Source of the DNA: an uncultured Bacteroidota bacterium
GTDB taxonomy: Bacteria; Bacteroidota; Bacteroidia; Bacteroidales; F082
Direction: 5' to 3'
Assembly (NCBI GenBank): GCA_903957365.1
Contig: CAJBPB010000371.1
Location: 1 to 61,242, forward strand
DNA length: 61,242 nucleotides
Under the pieces are notes generated by a model that made no database searches, was not told the origin of the DNA, and saw nothing but the letters and a program-made list of their open reading frames with translations. Both the position numbers and the translations under genes were made by a program. How positions within the stretch are numbered: position 1 is the first letter of the stretch; every line of letters begins with the position of its first letter. Positions 33,993 to 42,883 of the stretch are shown one piece after another.

Positions 33993-36497
33993 TTATTGCA
34001 GCACGATTTTTTTAACTTCCTGTGCGCCGGTCGATTGAATAACCATCACATAAATGCCTTTGGGTAAAGCGGACAGGTCCAGACGAAGGTCGCTACCATT
34101 CCAATGAAAACGGTTGACAAGATTCCCTCTAAGATCGAATAACTCAATATCAGAAGACACCATATTGGCATAACCGGTGTACTTTATATCAAGACGGCCG
34201 GTTGTTGGGTTTGGTCCCGCTGTAAAATCGCCGGGCATATAATCTTGCTCGATGCCAACTATAGGATTGGAAGCATATACTACCAGATTGCAGGCTACAT
34301 CAAGCATTGGATTAAAGCCGTCGTTGCAATCTGTACAGGTTGTGCCCGTCACACAGTCGGGGTGGTTTGGGTGACATAGATCCACATAATTATCGGCAAA
34401 CTTATAACCCAGCGTTACAGTGTTGTTTGTAACATAGGGGTTCATACTGTAGTCGAACCATGGTGCAATGGAGCCGGGACACCAGCCTGCACGGTTGTAA
34501 AACCAGGTTCCGTTCTGTGGCTGGCATCCATCAGGATTGGGATTACAGGTCTGCCAGTTTACCTGAGTAAATGTAGAAGCGCCGTTCACCCATACATGGT
34601 GGGTGGCATTGTAAAACTCAGCTGCATTGCTGGTGTTGAGGTCGCCCCAGCCATGGCCTGTCGAAACAAGTTTAAGGGTAGATGCGATGGAGTTTTCCGG
34701 AAACTCAAAGGTCACAGGCTGAACTGGTTGCAGATTGGCATAATCGCCAAAAGGATAAATCTCGTTCCAGATTTCATACACTGAACTATAAAGATTCACA
34801 GGAACACCTTGATTGTAATTGAGTGCGAGCTTATAAAGATAGCCGTTATCGAGTGTCTGGCAATTAAACCGGAATTTCACTTTGCCCTGTAGGAGAGACA
34901 TATAGTCTGTCAGATCAATCACATGGTCACAGGCAACACCATAAGGTGTAACATAACGGATTACCTCGAACCAGCGCCCGTCTATACCCATCGCATCAAT
35001 ACTGGCAACACGGTCCCATTCACCACAGCCACCTGTCGGGCAGCTTACCGTAAGTGTGGCAGTAATCTGGTCGAAAGCGCCTACATAACTGGGTAACTCC
35101 GACTCGACAACCTGTGTGAAGTTGGCTGGATTCAACCATACATTCTCAGCAGCGACAAGGGTCATGTCGGTCACTGAAGACGTAACATTTACTGTGACAT
35201 TCTGTGTTGATGAAGCACCGAAATTGTTTGTCGCAACAACCGTGATGGTATGTGAACCATAGGAATCAGGCGTCCACCAGCCGGTGAAATGACTGTTGCC
35301 ATACATATCATAGGCAGCGATGGTCTGGCTGCCGACTTCAAAGCGTACTGCCTGTACCGAAAATAGTTCCGGATAGCCGATGGTTGCTACCGAACTTAGC
35401 TGAATCGCATGAAGCGATGGCATATAAACATTGCCAGGCAATGGGTTACGTACATTTATCTCAGGTACATACGTAGCGGGATTCAGCGACATAAAACTGT
35501 TTACAACAGGAACAGCCGGATCAAAAACTTCATTGCCTGGCTGTGTGGCTTCGATTAATACTTCACCGGCCTGACCAGTCAGTGTTACAGTGTTGCCGCT
35601 GATAGTCGCAGGACCGGAGAGTACAGCAAACGAGACAGGTAAACCCGATGTGGCAGTGGCTTCAATGGTAAAAGGAGCATCTGAAATAAGATGATCAGGT
35701 ATCTGAGGGAAAGAGATGGCCTGGTAGCTTTCGTCAAGTGTACCATTGAAGTTGGATGTTTCACCGGTAAGGGCGAAATTCATCAGATCCGCGTTCCGGG
35801 TGTTCCCACCGATCTCACAATTGAGTTGGGTGATAGAGGTATTGTCTCCTCCTGGGACGCCCTGGTTAAATTTGTAATATAATTGCAGATTGGGTTCGGT
35901 TCCTGTGAGTTCGTTCTCCATTATATCCTGTATTTCGCTCTGGGTGAGCGCTTTGTTCCAGGCTGTAACTTCATCGGCACGACCTCCGTAAACAAAGTCA
36001 AAACCACCCAGAATACTTTTTCCGATAGCAAAAGGCACAGCCTCACCCTGGAAAACACCCGAAGCAGTTGAACTGCCTTTGAGGGTTCCGTTGATATACA
36101 ATTTGACAGAAGTGCCATCGTAAATCCATGCAATGTGCTGCCAGATCTGCGGAATAATAGTGTTATTCGGTGCAGCATATTCGTGCAGACCTGTTGTGGT
36201 TTTCAAACGACATTCCAACGCGCCATTGTTAAGCTGGATGAGATAAAACTCGGCATTGCCCGAACCTACACGGAATCCCATATAACCTTGTCCGTAAGCG
36301 AGCTCATCACAAAAGAACCAGCCTGTAATGGAAATCTGGCTTCCACCGCTAAAATACTGTGAGGCGTTGTTCAGGATGACATAATCATCCACTCGGTCGA
36401 AATGCAGATACTGGTTCGATTGTGCTTTCACACCTGATGAAAGGTGAAGCATTCCGGCAGTCAGCAGCAGCATGAAAAAGAAGTAAATTTTTCTCAT
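33993..36497 (-). CDS. T9SS-secreted LamG + PNGase F-like peptide-N-glycosidase
   Basis: 834-residue secreted protein. After the signal peptide (ending VKAQ) come a LamG-type lectin sandwich (about 28-215), two Ig-like modules (about 255-340 and 345-445), and a PNGase F-like two-sandwich catalytic domain (about 450-750). The last shows GCGEWDR (Asp495, equivalent to catalytic Asp60 of Elizabethkingia PNGase F), RYVTPYG, STGHGWG, AAEFYN (Glu627, equivalent to Glu206) and RAGWCPG. A T9SS type A domain follows (TAGPNPTTGRLDIKY to VKKIVLQ). PNGase F releases intact N-glycans from asparagine. The position of Glu118 (YTETW in PNGase F) is not obviously conserved. It lies downstream of susC-susD on the same strand, which suggests deglycosylation of host or dietary glycoproteins with glycan uptake. 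Confidence 0.88.
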   Translation of the reverse strand: MRKIYFFFMLLLTAGMLHLSSGVKAQSNQYLHFDRVDDYVILNNASQYFSGGSQISITGWFFCDELAYGQGYMGFRVGSGNAEFYLIQLNNGALECRLKTTTGLHEYAAPNNTIIPQIWQHIAWIYDGTSVKLYINGTLKGSSTASGVFQGEAVPFAIGKSILGGFDFVYGGRADEVTAWNKALTQSEIQDIMENELTGTEPNLQLYYKFNQGVPGGDNTSITQLNCEIGGNTRNADLMNFALTGETSNFNGTLDESYQAISFPQIPDHLISDAPFTIEATATSGLPVSFAVLSGPATISGNTVTLTGQAGEVLIEATQPGNEVFDPAVPVVNSFMSLNPATYVPEINVRNPLPGNVYMPSLHAIQLSSVATIGYPELFSVQAVRFEVGSQTIAAYDMYGNSHFTGWWTPDSYGSHTITVVATNNFGASSTQNVTVNVTSSVTDMTLVAAENVWLNPANFTQVVESELPSYVGAFDQITATLTVSCPTGGCGEWDRVASIDAMGIDGRWFEVIRYVTPYGVACDHVIDLTDYMSLLQGKVKFRFNCQTLDNGYLYKLALNYNQGVPVNLYSSVYEIWNEIYPFGDYANLQPVQPVTFEFPENSIASTLKLVSTGHGWGDLNTSNAAEFYNATHHVWVNGASTFTQVNWQTCNPNPDGCQPQNGTWFYNRAGWCPGSIAPWFDYSMNPYVTNNTVTLGYKFADNYVDLCHPNHPDCVTGTTCTDCNDGFNPMLDVACNLVVYASNPIVGIEQDYMPGDFTAGPNPTTGRLDIKYTGYANMVSSDIELFDLRGNLVNRFHWNGSDLRLDLSALPKGIYVMVIQSTGAQEVKKIVLQ

Positions 36498-36702
36498 TGT
36501 TTAAGGGGTTTTGGTTTATGATTACATTTTAGTTTAAGACTATTAATTTAACTTTTATTGTCTGGATGCAGTGCGTGATTTTGATTTGTTGTAAGATAAA
36601 AAAGTACTCCGGCCAAAAAATTCAAACACAGCCCTGCAGACAGGATTGAAATCTTTTAATAAAAAACCATTATTCATTTTACGTTTCATGTCAGATTCAA
36701 TG

Positions 36703-38337
36703 TTAAGGCATCCACCATAGTTTGGTTTCGGGACTGTCACCACCTTGTCGTGCGATGGCATCATTCATGTTTTCAGCATTGTAAGATGCTTCTGAAGGTG
36801 GATAAGGCAAACGGAAATGATTGATCGGGTCACCATCACGTGGTGTCATTCCTGTGCGACGCGCCAGTGCATACATTTCCTGCGGTTGCCTGAAGGCATC
36901 GAGCCACCATTGCGCATAAATAAATTTAAGTTTGTCCTCCTCTGTGGCTGCGTTCCAGAAACCGAACCTTCCCTGCACAGAGGCAGCATTCAACCATTGC
37001 GGGATCGTAATAACCTCCGGAAATTCGATTCCCGATGTGGGTAGCTTTGAACTGGCTGCCCTCTGTAACCACCATTCTACAGACGAGTTGATGCCGTTAA
37101 AGTATTCAATCTCAGCCAGCATCTTGTCCTGCGCCACACCAATTCCTCTGAAATACACTTCTGATTTGATGAAATGTATTTCTGCTCCGGTAATGAAAAT
37201 GATTGGCAACTGGTCTTCATCCCTGATGATAAAATAGTTGAAAGGTGAATAAATATTTCCTTCTCCTTTGATTGAGAATGCGCCTTCCTGGTCGCGGTGT
37301 GTTTCATAGGGTATGCCGCCCGATGGTGGGGTGTCAGCGGGTGGGTTCTGAGGATAGGCTTTCCATTTATTTGCATTATTGGTTTCGAAGAATATCATCG
37401 CACGCGGGTCAAAGATTCCACTACCATCGGCGCTGTCGTGGTATGAAACGAAACTCCAGAAAAGCGATCCCATGCGAAGATTTTCATGCTCACGAAATGA
37501 CCAGTTGAGTCCTTCGTTCTTGAAGCCGGCCACGATAGGCCACAAACAGGCACTCTCAAGTTTGGGAGTGATGAAATCGTAACCATCAATCAGCGGCCTT
37601 TCGTTTTCAATTATGTCTTTAATGATGGCCCCGGCCAGTTCGGGTTCAACCTCAGACATACGAAGTGCATAACGCAACCGCATTGAGTTTGCCAGTTTCT
37701 GCCATTTCAAAATATCACCGTTGAAGAGTTTGTCGAAAGCGGTGAAACTCAAAAAAGGTTCCTGCGTGATGGCTGTGATATCAAGGTTTTCATCGGCCCA
37801 GGCCAGATCATCGAGTAAGGCCAGATAAATGTCACGCTGGCTGTCATATTTGGGTCGGAGGAGAGCAAGGTTCTGAAAGCCATAACCTGCTTCGCTGAAA
37901 GGCATATCACCAAAAAGGTCGGTCACCTTGAAGGTTTTTAATGCAAGTGTGATTTTCAGAATGGCACGCATATTTCTTACCTCACCAATGGTGTCATAGC
38001 TTTCGAACCGTCTTTCCAACTCTCTTATTTCGGGTAGGGTTGTGTAGTAATTTGTCCAGATTTCCTCTGTCCCGATCGTGAAATTACCCCATGCTGCTTT
38101 GGTGAGCGCGGCTAGCTGTGTTTGTTTATAAAGAATTTCGTTGTCGATGTAAAACATTTCATTTCCAGTTGGTATCAGTGAATGAATCACATTGTTGAAT
38201 AGTGAACCATCAGTAGCAGTAGTGAAACCATGAGGGTTGGTGTTGATTTCTTCAAAGTCTTTTGTACAGGCAATGAAAATGAAAGATGTAAACAGGGCCA
38301 CGATGAACAGTTTTTCCAATATCTTTCCGGATTTCAT
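36703..38337 (-). CDS. SusD/RagB-family nutrient-binding outer-membrane lipoprotein
   Basis: 544 residues from the ATG at 38337 (MKSGKILEKLFIVALFTSFIFIAC). The upstream in-frame Met would give an unusually long n-region. The lipobox Cys is followed by TKDFEEINTNPHGF. The N-terminal TPR-like helices (NNVIHSLIPT, ILKITLALKTFKVTDLFGDMPFSEA) and the C-terminal SusD_2-type region (QWWLDAFRQPQEMYALARRTG, then GDPINHFRLPYPPSEASYN) fit the family. SusD proteins form the lid on a SusC transporter and bind glycan or peptide ligand. It is 29 bp (from the alternative start) to 65 bp behind susC on the same strand. The SusD_2 subfamily is often tied to protein-derived or glycoprotein ligands. Confidence 0.92.
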   Translation of the reverse strand: MKSGKILEKLFIVALFTSFIFIACTKDFEEINTNPHGFTTATDGSLFNNVIHSLIPTGNEMFYIDNEILYKQTQLAALTKAAWGNFTIGTEEIWTNYYTTLPEIRELERRFESYDTIGEVRNMRAILKITLALKTFKVTDLFGDMPFSEAGYGFQNLALLRPKYDSQRDIYLALLDDLAWADENLDITAITQEPFLSFTAFDKLFNGDILKWQKLANSMRLRYALRMSEVEPELAGAIIKDIIENERPLIDGYDFITPKLESACLWPIVAGFKNEGLNWSFREHENLRMGSLFWSFVSYHDSADGSGIFDPRAMIFFETNNANKWKAYPQNPPADTPPSGGIPYETHRDQEGAFSIKGEGNIYSPFNYFIIRDEDQLPIIFITGAEIHFIKSEVYFRGIGVAQDKMLAEIEYFNGINSSVEWWLQRAASSKLPTSGIEFPEVITIPQWLNAASVQGRFGFWNAATEEDKLKFIYAQWWLDAFRQPQEMYALARRTGMTPRDGDPINHFRLPYPPSEASYNAENMNDAIARQGGDSPETKLWWMP

Positions 38338-38402
38338 TTTGTCTTTTATTCTGTATTTGTATTTGGATATCATTGTAATATAATTTTTTTTTCATCAAAT
38401 AA

Positions 38403-41400
38403 TTAAAATCCCGCACTCAGACTCATGATGAAGGATCGTGTTCCCGGATTGGCTGCCCATTCAAAACCCTGCGCGTTTCCTGATCCCATGATGCCTTCAG
38501 GATTGATATTATCAGGAAGGGTTTTGTAGATATAAAATAAATCTCTTCCGGTCAATGAGATGGTCAGGTTCTGAAACACTTTTGTTTTTTGAATCCAGGG
38601 CTGTGGCACTGTGTACGACATTGAAATCTCCCGCATTTTTACCCAGGTATTTTCAAGAATACCGGGTGTCGAGATGAATTTTCCCCAGCCACCTGCATTG
38701 GGAAGATATTTATAATAGTAATGTACTACATTGGTATTGGGCGTTCCGTCTTCATGAACGCCATCGAGTATAATTCCAATATTACTGGTGTTTCCGGCAG
38801 GGTCGGTATAAGGTAATCCACCGCCTTCGCGTTCGATGAGTGTTTCCGGACTCTGGCCAGTCTGTAATCCGATTACATAACTTCCGCTGTAGATATCGCC
38901 ACCCCATTTGGTGTCAATCAGCATGCCGAACCGCAGACCTTTGTATTGCAGACTTGTGTTCCATCCGGCAATGAAGTCAGGTGATGCGTTCCCGATAGGT
39001 ACACGGCTGTCGGTGATCAGGTATTTCGTTCCCGCGTCATTGACAACACGGTTTCCATTATCATCATAAATATAATCATAACCGCTGATGGTTCCGTATT
39101 CGTCACCTTCGCGTAATACCATAGCCGGACCATTGAGTCCCCAGATGTCAGCCAACTGATAGGTATCGGCATCACCACCCAGACTCACAACTGTATTGCG
39201 GTTGTGTGCAAAATTGATCCCGGTCCGCAATACGAGGTTCTTTGTTTGCAACGGAACCATATTGATGATAATCTCGAAACCCTTGTTACTGAGCACGCCT
39301 TCATTGGTCATGATGTTTGTGGCACCAGACGAGACTGGAACAGGCAGATTTGGGATGATCTGGTCAAATGAATAGAGATAGTAATATGTGAAGTCGATAT
39401 CAATTTTATTTTCAAATAATCCAAGGTTAATCCCTGTTTCATAAGCATTTACCCGTTGTGGCCGCAGCTCGATAGGAGGAATGATCCCCGGGAAACCGGA
39501 AGATTGCTGACCACCAAAAAGGCTGGTGTTGTAATAAAAACTCAGCATATATGGATCTGTATCGGTGGCGGTCTGTGCAACACCACCGCGTATTTTCAGG
39601 AAATTCATCCAGGGAACTGAATTAAGTCCCTTAAAAGCCTCTGTAGCGATAAAACTGAGTGAAACAGATGGATAGAAATAGGAATTGTTGTTGGATGGCA
39701 ATGCTGATGACCAGTCGTTTCGTCCGGTAAGTTCCATATAAAGATACTTTTTGTACGAAAGATTGAGGAAACCGTAAACTGAATTGTTTCGTTTGCGCAT
39801 GATGCCTTCAGTTGGAAATATCTCTGAAGCGGTATTACCCTGGTTATCAATCATGGTGTTCCCGTTTGGATCGGTGGTATAAGTCGTCTCAGTGAAGTTG
39901 AAGAAAGTGAACATATTTGGATAATACCAGGTGCCGGAATGTCCGTTGAGGTAGTAATAATCCTGACTCCACTGGGTTGCGCCGGTTGTGAAACTGACAT
40001 CAAATCCACTTCCAAAAAGCTGATCTTTATTGGCTGTCATGGTGAAATCATAATTGTCACCAATATTTCTTGAAAGACCATTACTGTAATAGCCGTTCAG
40101 AAGCTTCAGGGCATCGGTGGGATTGTTACGTGTTTCAAACTGCTCGACAGTATAGTCTCTGCTTACTCTGCCCAGAAAACTTAACCAGTCGAACGGATCG
40201 TAAATTAACGTCAGTGCTCCGGTGTATTTGTCGCGGTTCTGGTTTGTGTTGTTGTTGTAATAGTCCCACCAGATTGTCGGACTGATATATTGGAAAGGAT
40301 AACCTTCCTGTGGATTTTGTGAGCCATCGGGATTGGCATAATTTTGCTTGTCGATACCCTGATAACTTCTTGGCCAAGAATACAATAAGCCTTTGTTGAA
40401 CGAATTGGCGTCTTCCCCGAGCATTGGACTGTTTAGCCTTTTATACTGGATAACAGAAAGTGAAACATCAGTGCGAAGTTTATCGCTTATTTTAAGGTTT
40501 GCACCCATATATATTGTTGTCCGGTTGAAATTACTGTTGTCAACAATGGCCTTGTTATCCTGACGGGTGAAAGAAACCCGCATGGTGCCTTTTTCGCCGC
40601 CACCTGTGGCCGAAACATTGTGTGTAGTGGTGAAACCCTTGTGAAAAGGTATTTTAAGGTTGTCGGGCTGGGGCGAATACGGACGCATCTCACCATCCCA
40701 CCATTTAACCAATTGTCCTTCCATTTTCGGACCCCATGAAACGGAAGATCCGTAATAACCAAACTCAGCCGAGGTGCTGGATGTTTCGCCTGCCTGGTTG
40801 ATAATAAGATTTTCATTTCCATAGATTCCCGGGTACAACAATGTATCGCCGGAGGTAGGGAAGGAGGGAGGCGTGAACGAAATCGGGCCACCATGTCCGT
40901 AGGTGTTTTGCACATCGCGATACAGATATGGCGATGTTATTTTGTAATCCATATTGTAAGTTACACCGATGCCTTTTTGTCTGGTGCCGCGTTTTGTGGT
41001 GATAAACAATACACCGTTGGCGCCTCTGGAACCATAGAGTGCCGATGCAGCGCCGCCTTTCATCAAAGTCATGCTCTCGATATCGTAGGCATTCAGATCA
41101 TTGATGGCACTTCCCCAGTCAACACCACGGCCGATATTGGTCAGGCCCGGTGTGTTTTCCATCGGGATATTATCCACCACAATCAGTGGCTGGTTGTCGG
41201 AACCGATGTTGTTGTTTCCACGGATCACAATGCGTGTGGAACCACCTTCGACACCGTCAGGCTGCGAAATCTGCACCCCGGCTGACCGGCCTGTGATGGC
41301 ATTCAATACATTGGTTGCCTTGGAATCAGTGATGACAGTGGCCTCAATCTTTTCGGTTGAATAACCAATTTCCCTTTTCTGCCGGGTGATACCGAGTGCT

Positions 41401-41723
41401 GTGACTACAACCTCTTCAAGAAGTGCCGCGGTTTCAACAAGTTTGATGTTGAAACTGGTGTTACTGCCAACCAGAATCTCCTGTGTATCATAGCCGATAA
41501 AACTCACAACCAGCAGATGGTCAGGCTGAAGATCTTTCAGAATGAAATGACCATCGAGGTCGGTCACAGTTCCGATGGTGGTTCCTTTCACCTGAACAGT
41601 AACGCCAGGGATTGGTGAGTCATCAGTGGCTGAGGTAACGTTTCCAAAAATTGTAACAACTTGTCCGCTTGCACTATACAGAATAAAAACAAGGAAGACA
41701 AGACTGAGTAAAGATTTCTTCAT
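38403..41723 (-). CDS. SusC/RagA-family TonB-linked outer-membrane transporter
   Basis: 1106-residue TonB-dependent transporter. Signal peptide; an N-terminal carboxypeptidase-regulatory-like domain (IPGVTVQVKGTTIGTVTDLD, about 30-110); the plug domain with EEVVVTALGITRQKREIGYS, a TonB-box-like region, and the SusC hallmark MTLMKGGAASALYGSRGANG; then a 22-strand barrel ending in a C-terminal Phe. It imports the ligand presented by the SusD partner encoded just downstream, driven by TonB-ExbBD. Promoter elements lie at 41767-41794. Substrate inferred from the downstream PNGase F-like gene: N-glycans or glycopeptides. Confidence 0.95.
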   Translation of the reverse strand: MKKSLLSLVFLVFILYSASGQVVTIFGNVTSATDDSPIPGVTVQVKGTTIGTVTDLDGHFILKDLQPDHLLVVSFIGYDTQEILVGSNTSFNIKLVETAALLEEVVVTALGITRQKREIGYSTEKIEATVITDSKATNVLNAITGRSAGVQISQPDGVEGGSTRIVIRGNNNIGSDNQPLIVVDNIPMENTPGLTNIGRGVDWGSAINDLNAYDIESMTLMKGGAASALYGSRGANGVLFITTKRGTRQKGIGVTYNMDYKITSPYLYRDVQNTYGHGGPISFTPPSFPTSGDTLLYPGIYGNENLIINQAGETSSTSAEFGYYGSSVSWGPKMEGQLVKWWDGEMRPYSPQPDNLKIPFHKGFTTTHNVSATGGGEKGTMRVSFTRQDNKAIVDNSNFNRTTIYMGANLKISDKLRTDVSLSVIQYKRLNSPMLGEDANSFNKGLLYSWPRSYQGIDKQNYANPDGSQNPQEGYPFQYISPTIWWDYYNNNTNQNRDKYTGALTLIYDPFDWLSFLGRVSRDYTVEQFETRNNPTDALKLLNGYYSNGLSRNIGDNYDFTMTANKDQLFGSGFDVSFTTGATQWSQDYYYLNGHSGTWYYPNMFTFFNFTETTYTTDPNGNTMIDNQGNTASEIFPTEGIMRKRNNSVYGFLNLSYKKYLYMELTGRNDWSSALPSNNNSYFYPSVSLSFIATEAFKGLNSVPWMNFLKIRGGVAQTATDTDPYMLSFYYNTSLFGGQQSSGFPGIIPPIELRPQRVNAYETGINLGLFENKIDIDFTYYYLYSFDQIIPNLPVPVSSGATNIMTNEGVLSNKGFEIIINMVPLQTKNLVLRTGINFAHNRNTVVSLGGDADTYQLADIWGLNGPAMVLREGDEYGTISGYDYIYDDNGNRVVNDAGTKYLITDSRVPIGNASPDFIAGWNTSLQYKGLRFGMLIDTKWGGDIYSGSYVIGLQTGQSPETLIEREGGGLPYTDPAGNTSNIGIILDGVHEDGTPNTNVVHYYYKYLPNAGGWGKFISTPGILENTWVKMREISMSYTVPQPWIQKTKVFQNLTISLTGRDLFYIYKTLPDNINPEGIMGSGNAQGFEWAANPGTRSFIMSLSAGF

Positions 41724-41766
41724 ACGACCTGAATTTGAACAAATAGATTTGATTACGTGTATTCAA

Positions 41767-41794
41767 CAAATATAGAAATTAGATTGGAATACAA
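41767..41794 (-). promoter_or_regulatory. Promoter of susC-susD
   Basis: Read on the minus strand, TATATTTG (41774-41767) matches TAnnTTTG and a TTG lies at 41794-41792 with 17 nt between. It is 44 bp before the susC ATG. Confidence 0.45.
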
Positions 41795-41856
41795 TAGAAC
41801 ATTTTATCTGACAGGAAGAAAGATAATTGGTTTGCACTATTCAGCCATTGTGGTAA

Positions 41857-41891
41857 TTCAAAATGCAGAATGCAAAGTCAAAATGCAAAAG
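41857..41891. repeat. ATGCAAA heptamer array, sister of the array at 12262
   Basis: Five units or so (ATTCAAA, ATGCAGA, ATGCAAA, GTCAAA, ATGCAAA) lie in the susC upstream region. The word and period are the same as in the array after dnaE 29.5 kb away. Confidence 0.7.
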
Positions 41892-41991
41892 TTTCACAAA
41901 ACACATGCACTGGACTTAGGACGAAGTTCACAACGCATCAATATTGTTTTTAGAGTCATTTATTCTTTTAATAGCTGATTTGTTAAATCGC

Positions 41992-42023
41992 TGAAACCCT
42001 GAGACAATGAAACGTTGAAACGC
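41992..42023. repeat. Octamer array next to a REP element
   Basis: Four 8-bp units, TGAAACCC, TGAGACAA, TGAAACGT and TGAAACGC, directly adjoin the inverted REP copy that starts at 42028. Confidence 0.6.
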
Positions 42024-42027
42024 AAAT

Positions 42028-42054
42028 GCTCGCGCGCGTTTGTAACGCGTGCAC
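42028..42054 (-). repeat. REP-like element, 3' side of the RAYT gene, inverted copy
   Basis: GC-rich word in an AT-rich spacer. Read on the minus strand, GTGCACGCGTTACAAACGCG corresponds to the TTGCACGCGCTACAAG unit repeated on the other side of the transposase. It can fold into a short GCG/CGC stem around TTACAA. Confidence 0.75.
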
Positions 42055-42064
42055 CGTTTACCAA

Positions 42065-42619
42065 TTATTTAATACTTAATATAATAACTTCGATCAATGA
42101 TGGCATTTCACAATAATTTGTTGCAGAGCTGAATGGATAGTCCCATGGTTTTTCGCATAAGCCATATTCAACCGGATTGTTGTGTATATAATTCAATTTT
42201 TCGAGCATGAACCAATGGCTATACACGATTTTCGCCATATTTCCGTCTTGCCAAACTTTGTAGTTTTTAATTCGTTTTAACTTCGATTCTGCCTCCGAAA
42301 ATTTATTTAAAATTTCATCGTAATCATGTGGTTTATCTTCAATAAGTTTTTTAATAATTGCTTTTGCTGTAAATGATTTCAAATCGCGTAGTATTCCTGT
42401 TATTAAACTTTTGCCATTTGATTGAATTATCATGTGTACATGGTTTGGCATAATGCAATATCCAAAAACTTGTAATCCTTTGTTATTCTGGCAGTATTTA
42501 ATTGAATCTACTAAAACCAATTTATAAGAATCATCCTCCAACACTTTAATCCAATCGATGATTGTAAATGTGACAAAATATACTTCGTCTCCCTGAAAAA
42601 CCTTATACTTGTCTGACAT
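42065..42619 (-). mobile_element. REP-associated tyrosine transposase (RAYT, Y1/IS200-like)
   Basis: 184-residue single-strand transposase of the Y1 HUH family. FVTFTIIDW opens the fold, MPNHVHMII holds the metal-binding HUH pair (His60, His62), and LNYIHNNPVEYG holds the catalytic Tyr144. VWQDG and HWFMLEKL match the RAYT branch rather than insertion-sequence TnpA. RAYT proteins recognise and cut REP hairpins; they are usually single-copy and are flanked by REPs rather than by IS ends. REP-like copies occur on both sides here in opposite orientation, so this is a complete REP-RAYT unit. All catalytic residues are intact. Confidence 0.92.
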
Positions 42620-42675
42620 CGTTATTCGTTTTCAACATATTGATAAACAAATAGTTTTAATTCATTAATATTTTA

Positions 42676-42764
42676 TGCACGCGCTACAAGCGCGCAAGCT
42701 AATTTTGCACGCGCTACAAGTGCGCGCAAACTATTATGAACGCGCTTTAAGCACGCGCAAGCTA
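42676..42764 (+). repeat. Three REP-like elements upstream of the RAYT gene
   Basis: Three GC-rich units of about 27 bp with a 30-bp period: 42676-42703, 42706-42733 and 42737-42764. Shared core: GCACGCGCTACAAG followed by CGCGCAAGCTAA (with variants TGCGCGCAAACTAT and AACGCGCTTTAAGCACGCGC). Unit 2 folds into a stem TTGC(A)CGCGC / GTGCG(C)GCAA around TACAA, and unit 1 into CGCGC/GCGCG around TACAA. Confidence 0.82.
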
Positions 42765-42851
42765 ATGAAAAGTTAATATGTTGAGTCGTTGATTTGCAAA
42801 AGTAACTTCGTTCACTTAAGTCTATTGCCAAAACATCTTACCAAAGCATAA

Positions 42852-42882
42852 ACTCCGCACTCCGCACTGCGAATTCTGCACT
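42852..42882. repeat. Short heptamer array abutting the rmuC stop
   Basis: ACTCCGC twice, then ACTGCGA and ATTCTGC, a 7-bp period ending one or two bases before the rmuC stop codon. Confidence 0.6.
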
Positions 42883-42883
42883 T

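Larger units (their letters stand above)
41724..42064. other. Intergenic region holding a promoter, two short-word arrays and a REP element
   Basis: 341 bases between susC and the RAYT gene, both on the minus strand. They hold the susC promoter, an ATGCAAA heptamer array, an 8-bp TGAAACNN array and one inverted REP copy, each listed separately. Confidence 0.6.

Noticed and set aside
36555-36764. 69-codon minus-strand frame between susD and the PNGase F-like gene
   Set aside because: Overlaps the susD 3' end in another frame and resembles nothing.
41757-41978. 73-codon open frame upstream of susC
   Set aside because: It runs through the susC promoter and a heptamer repeat; no coding character.
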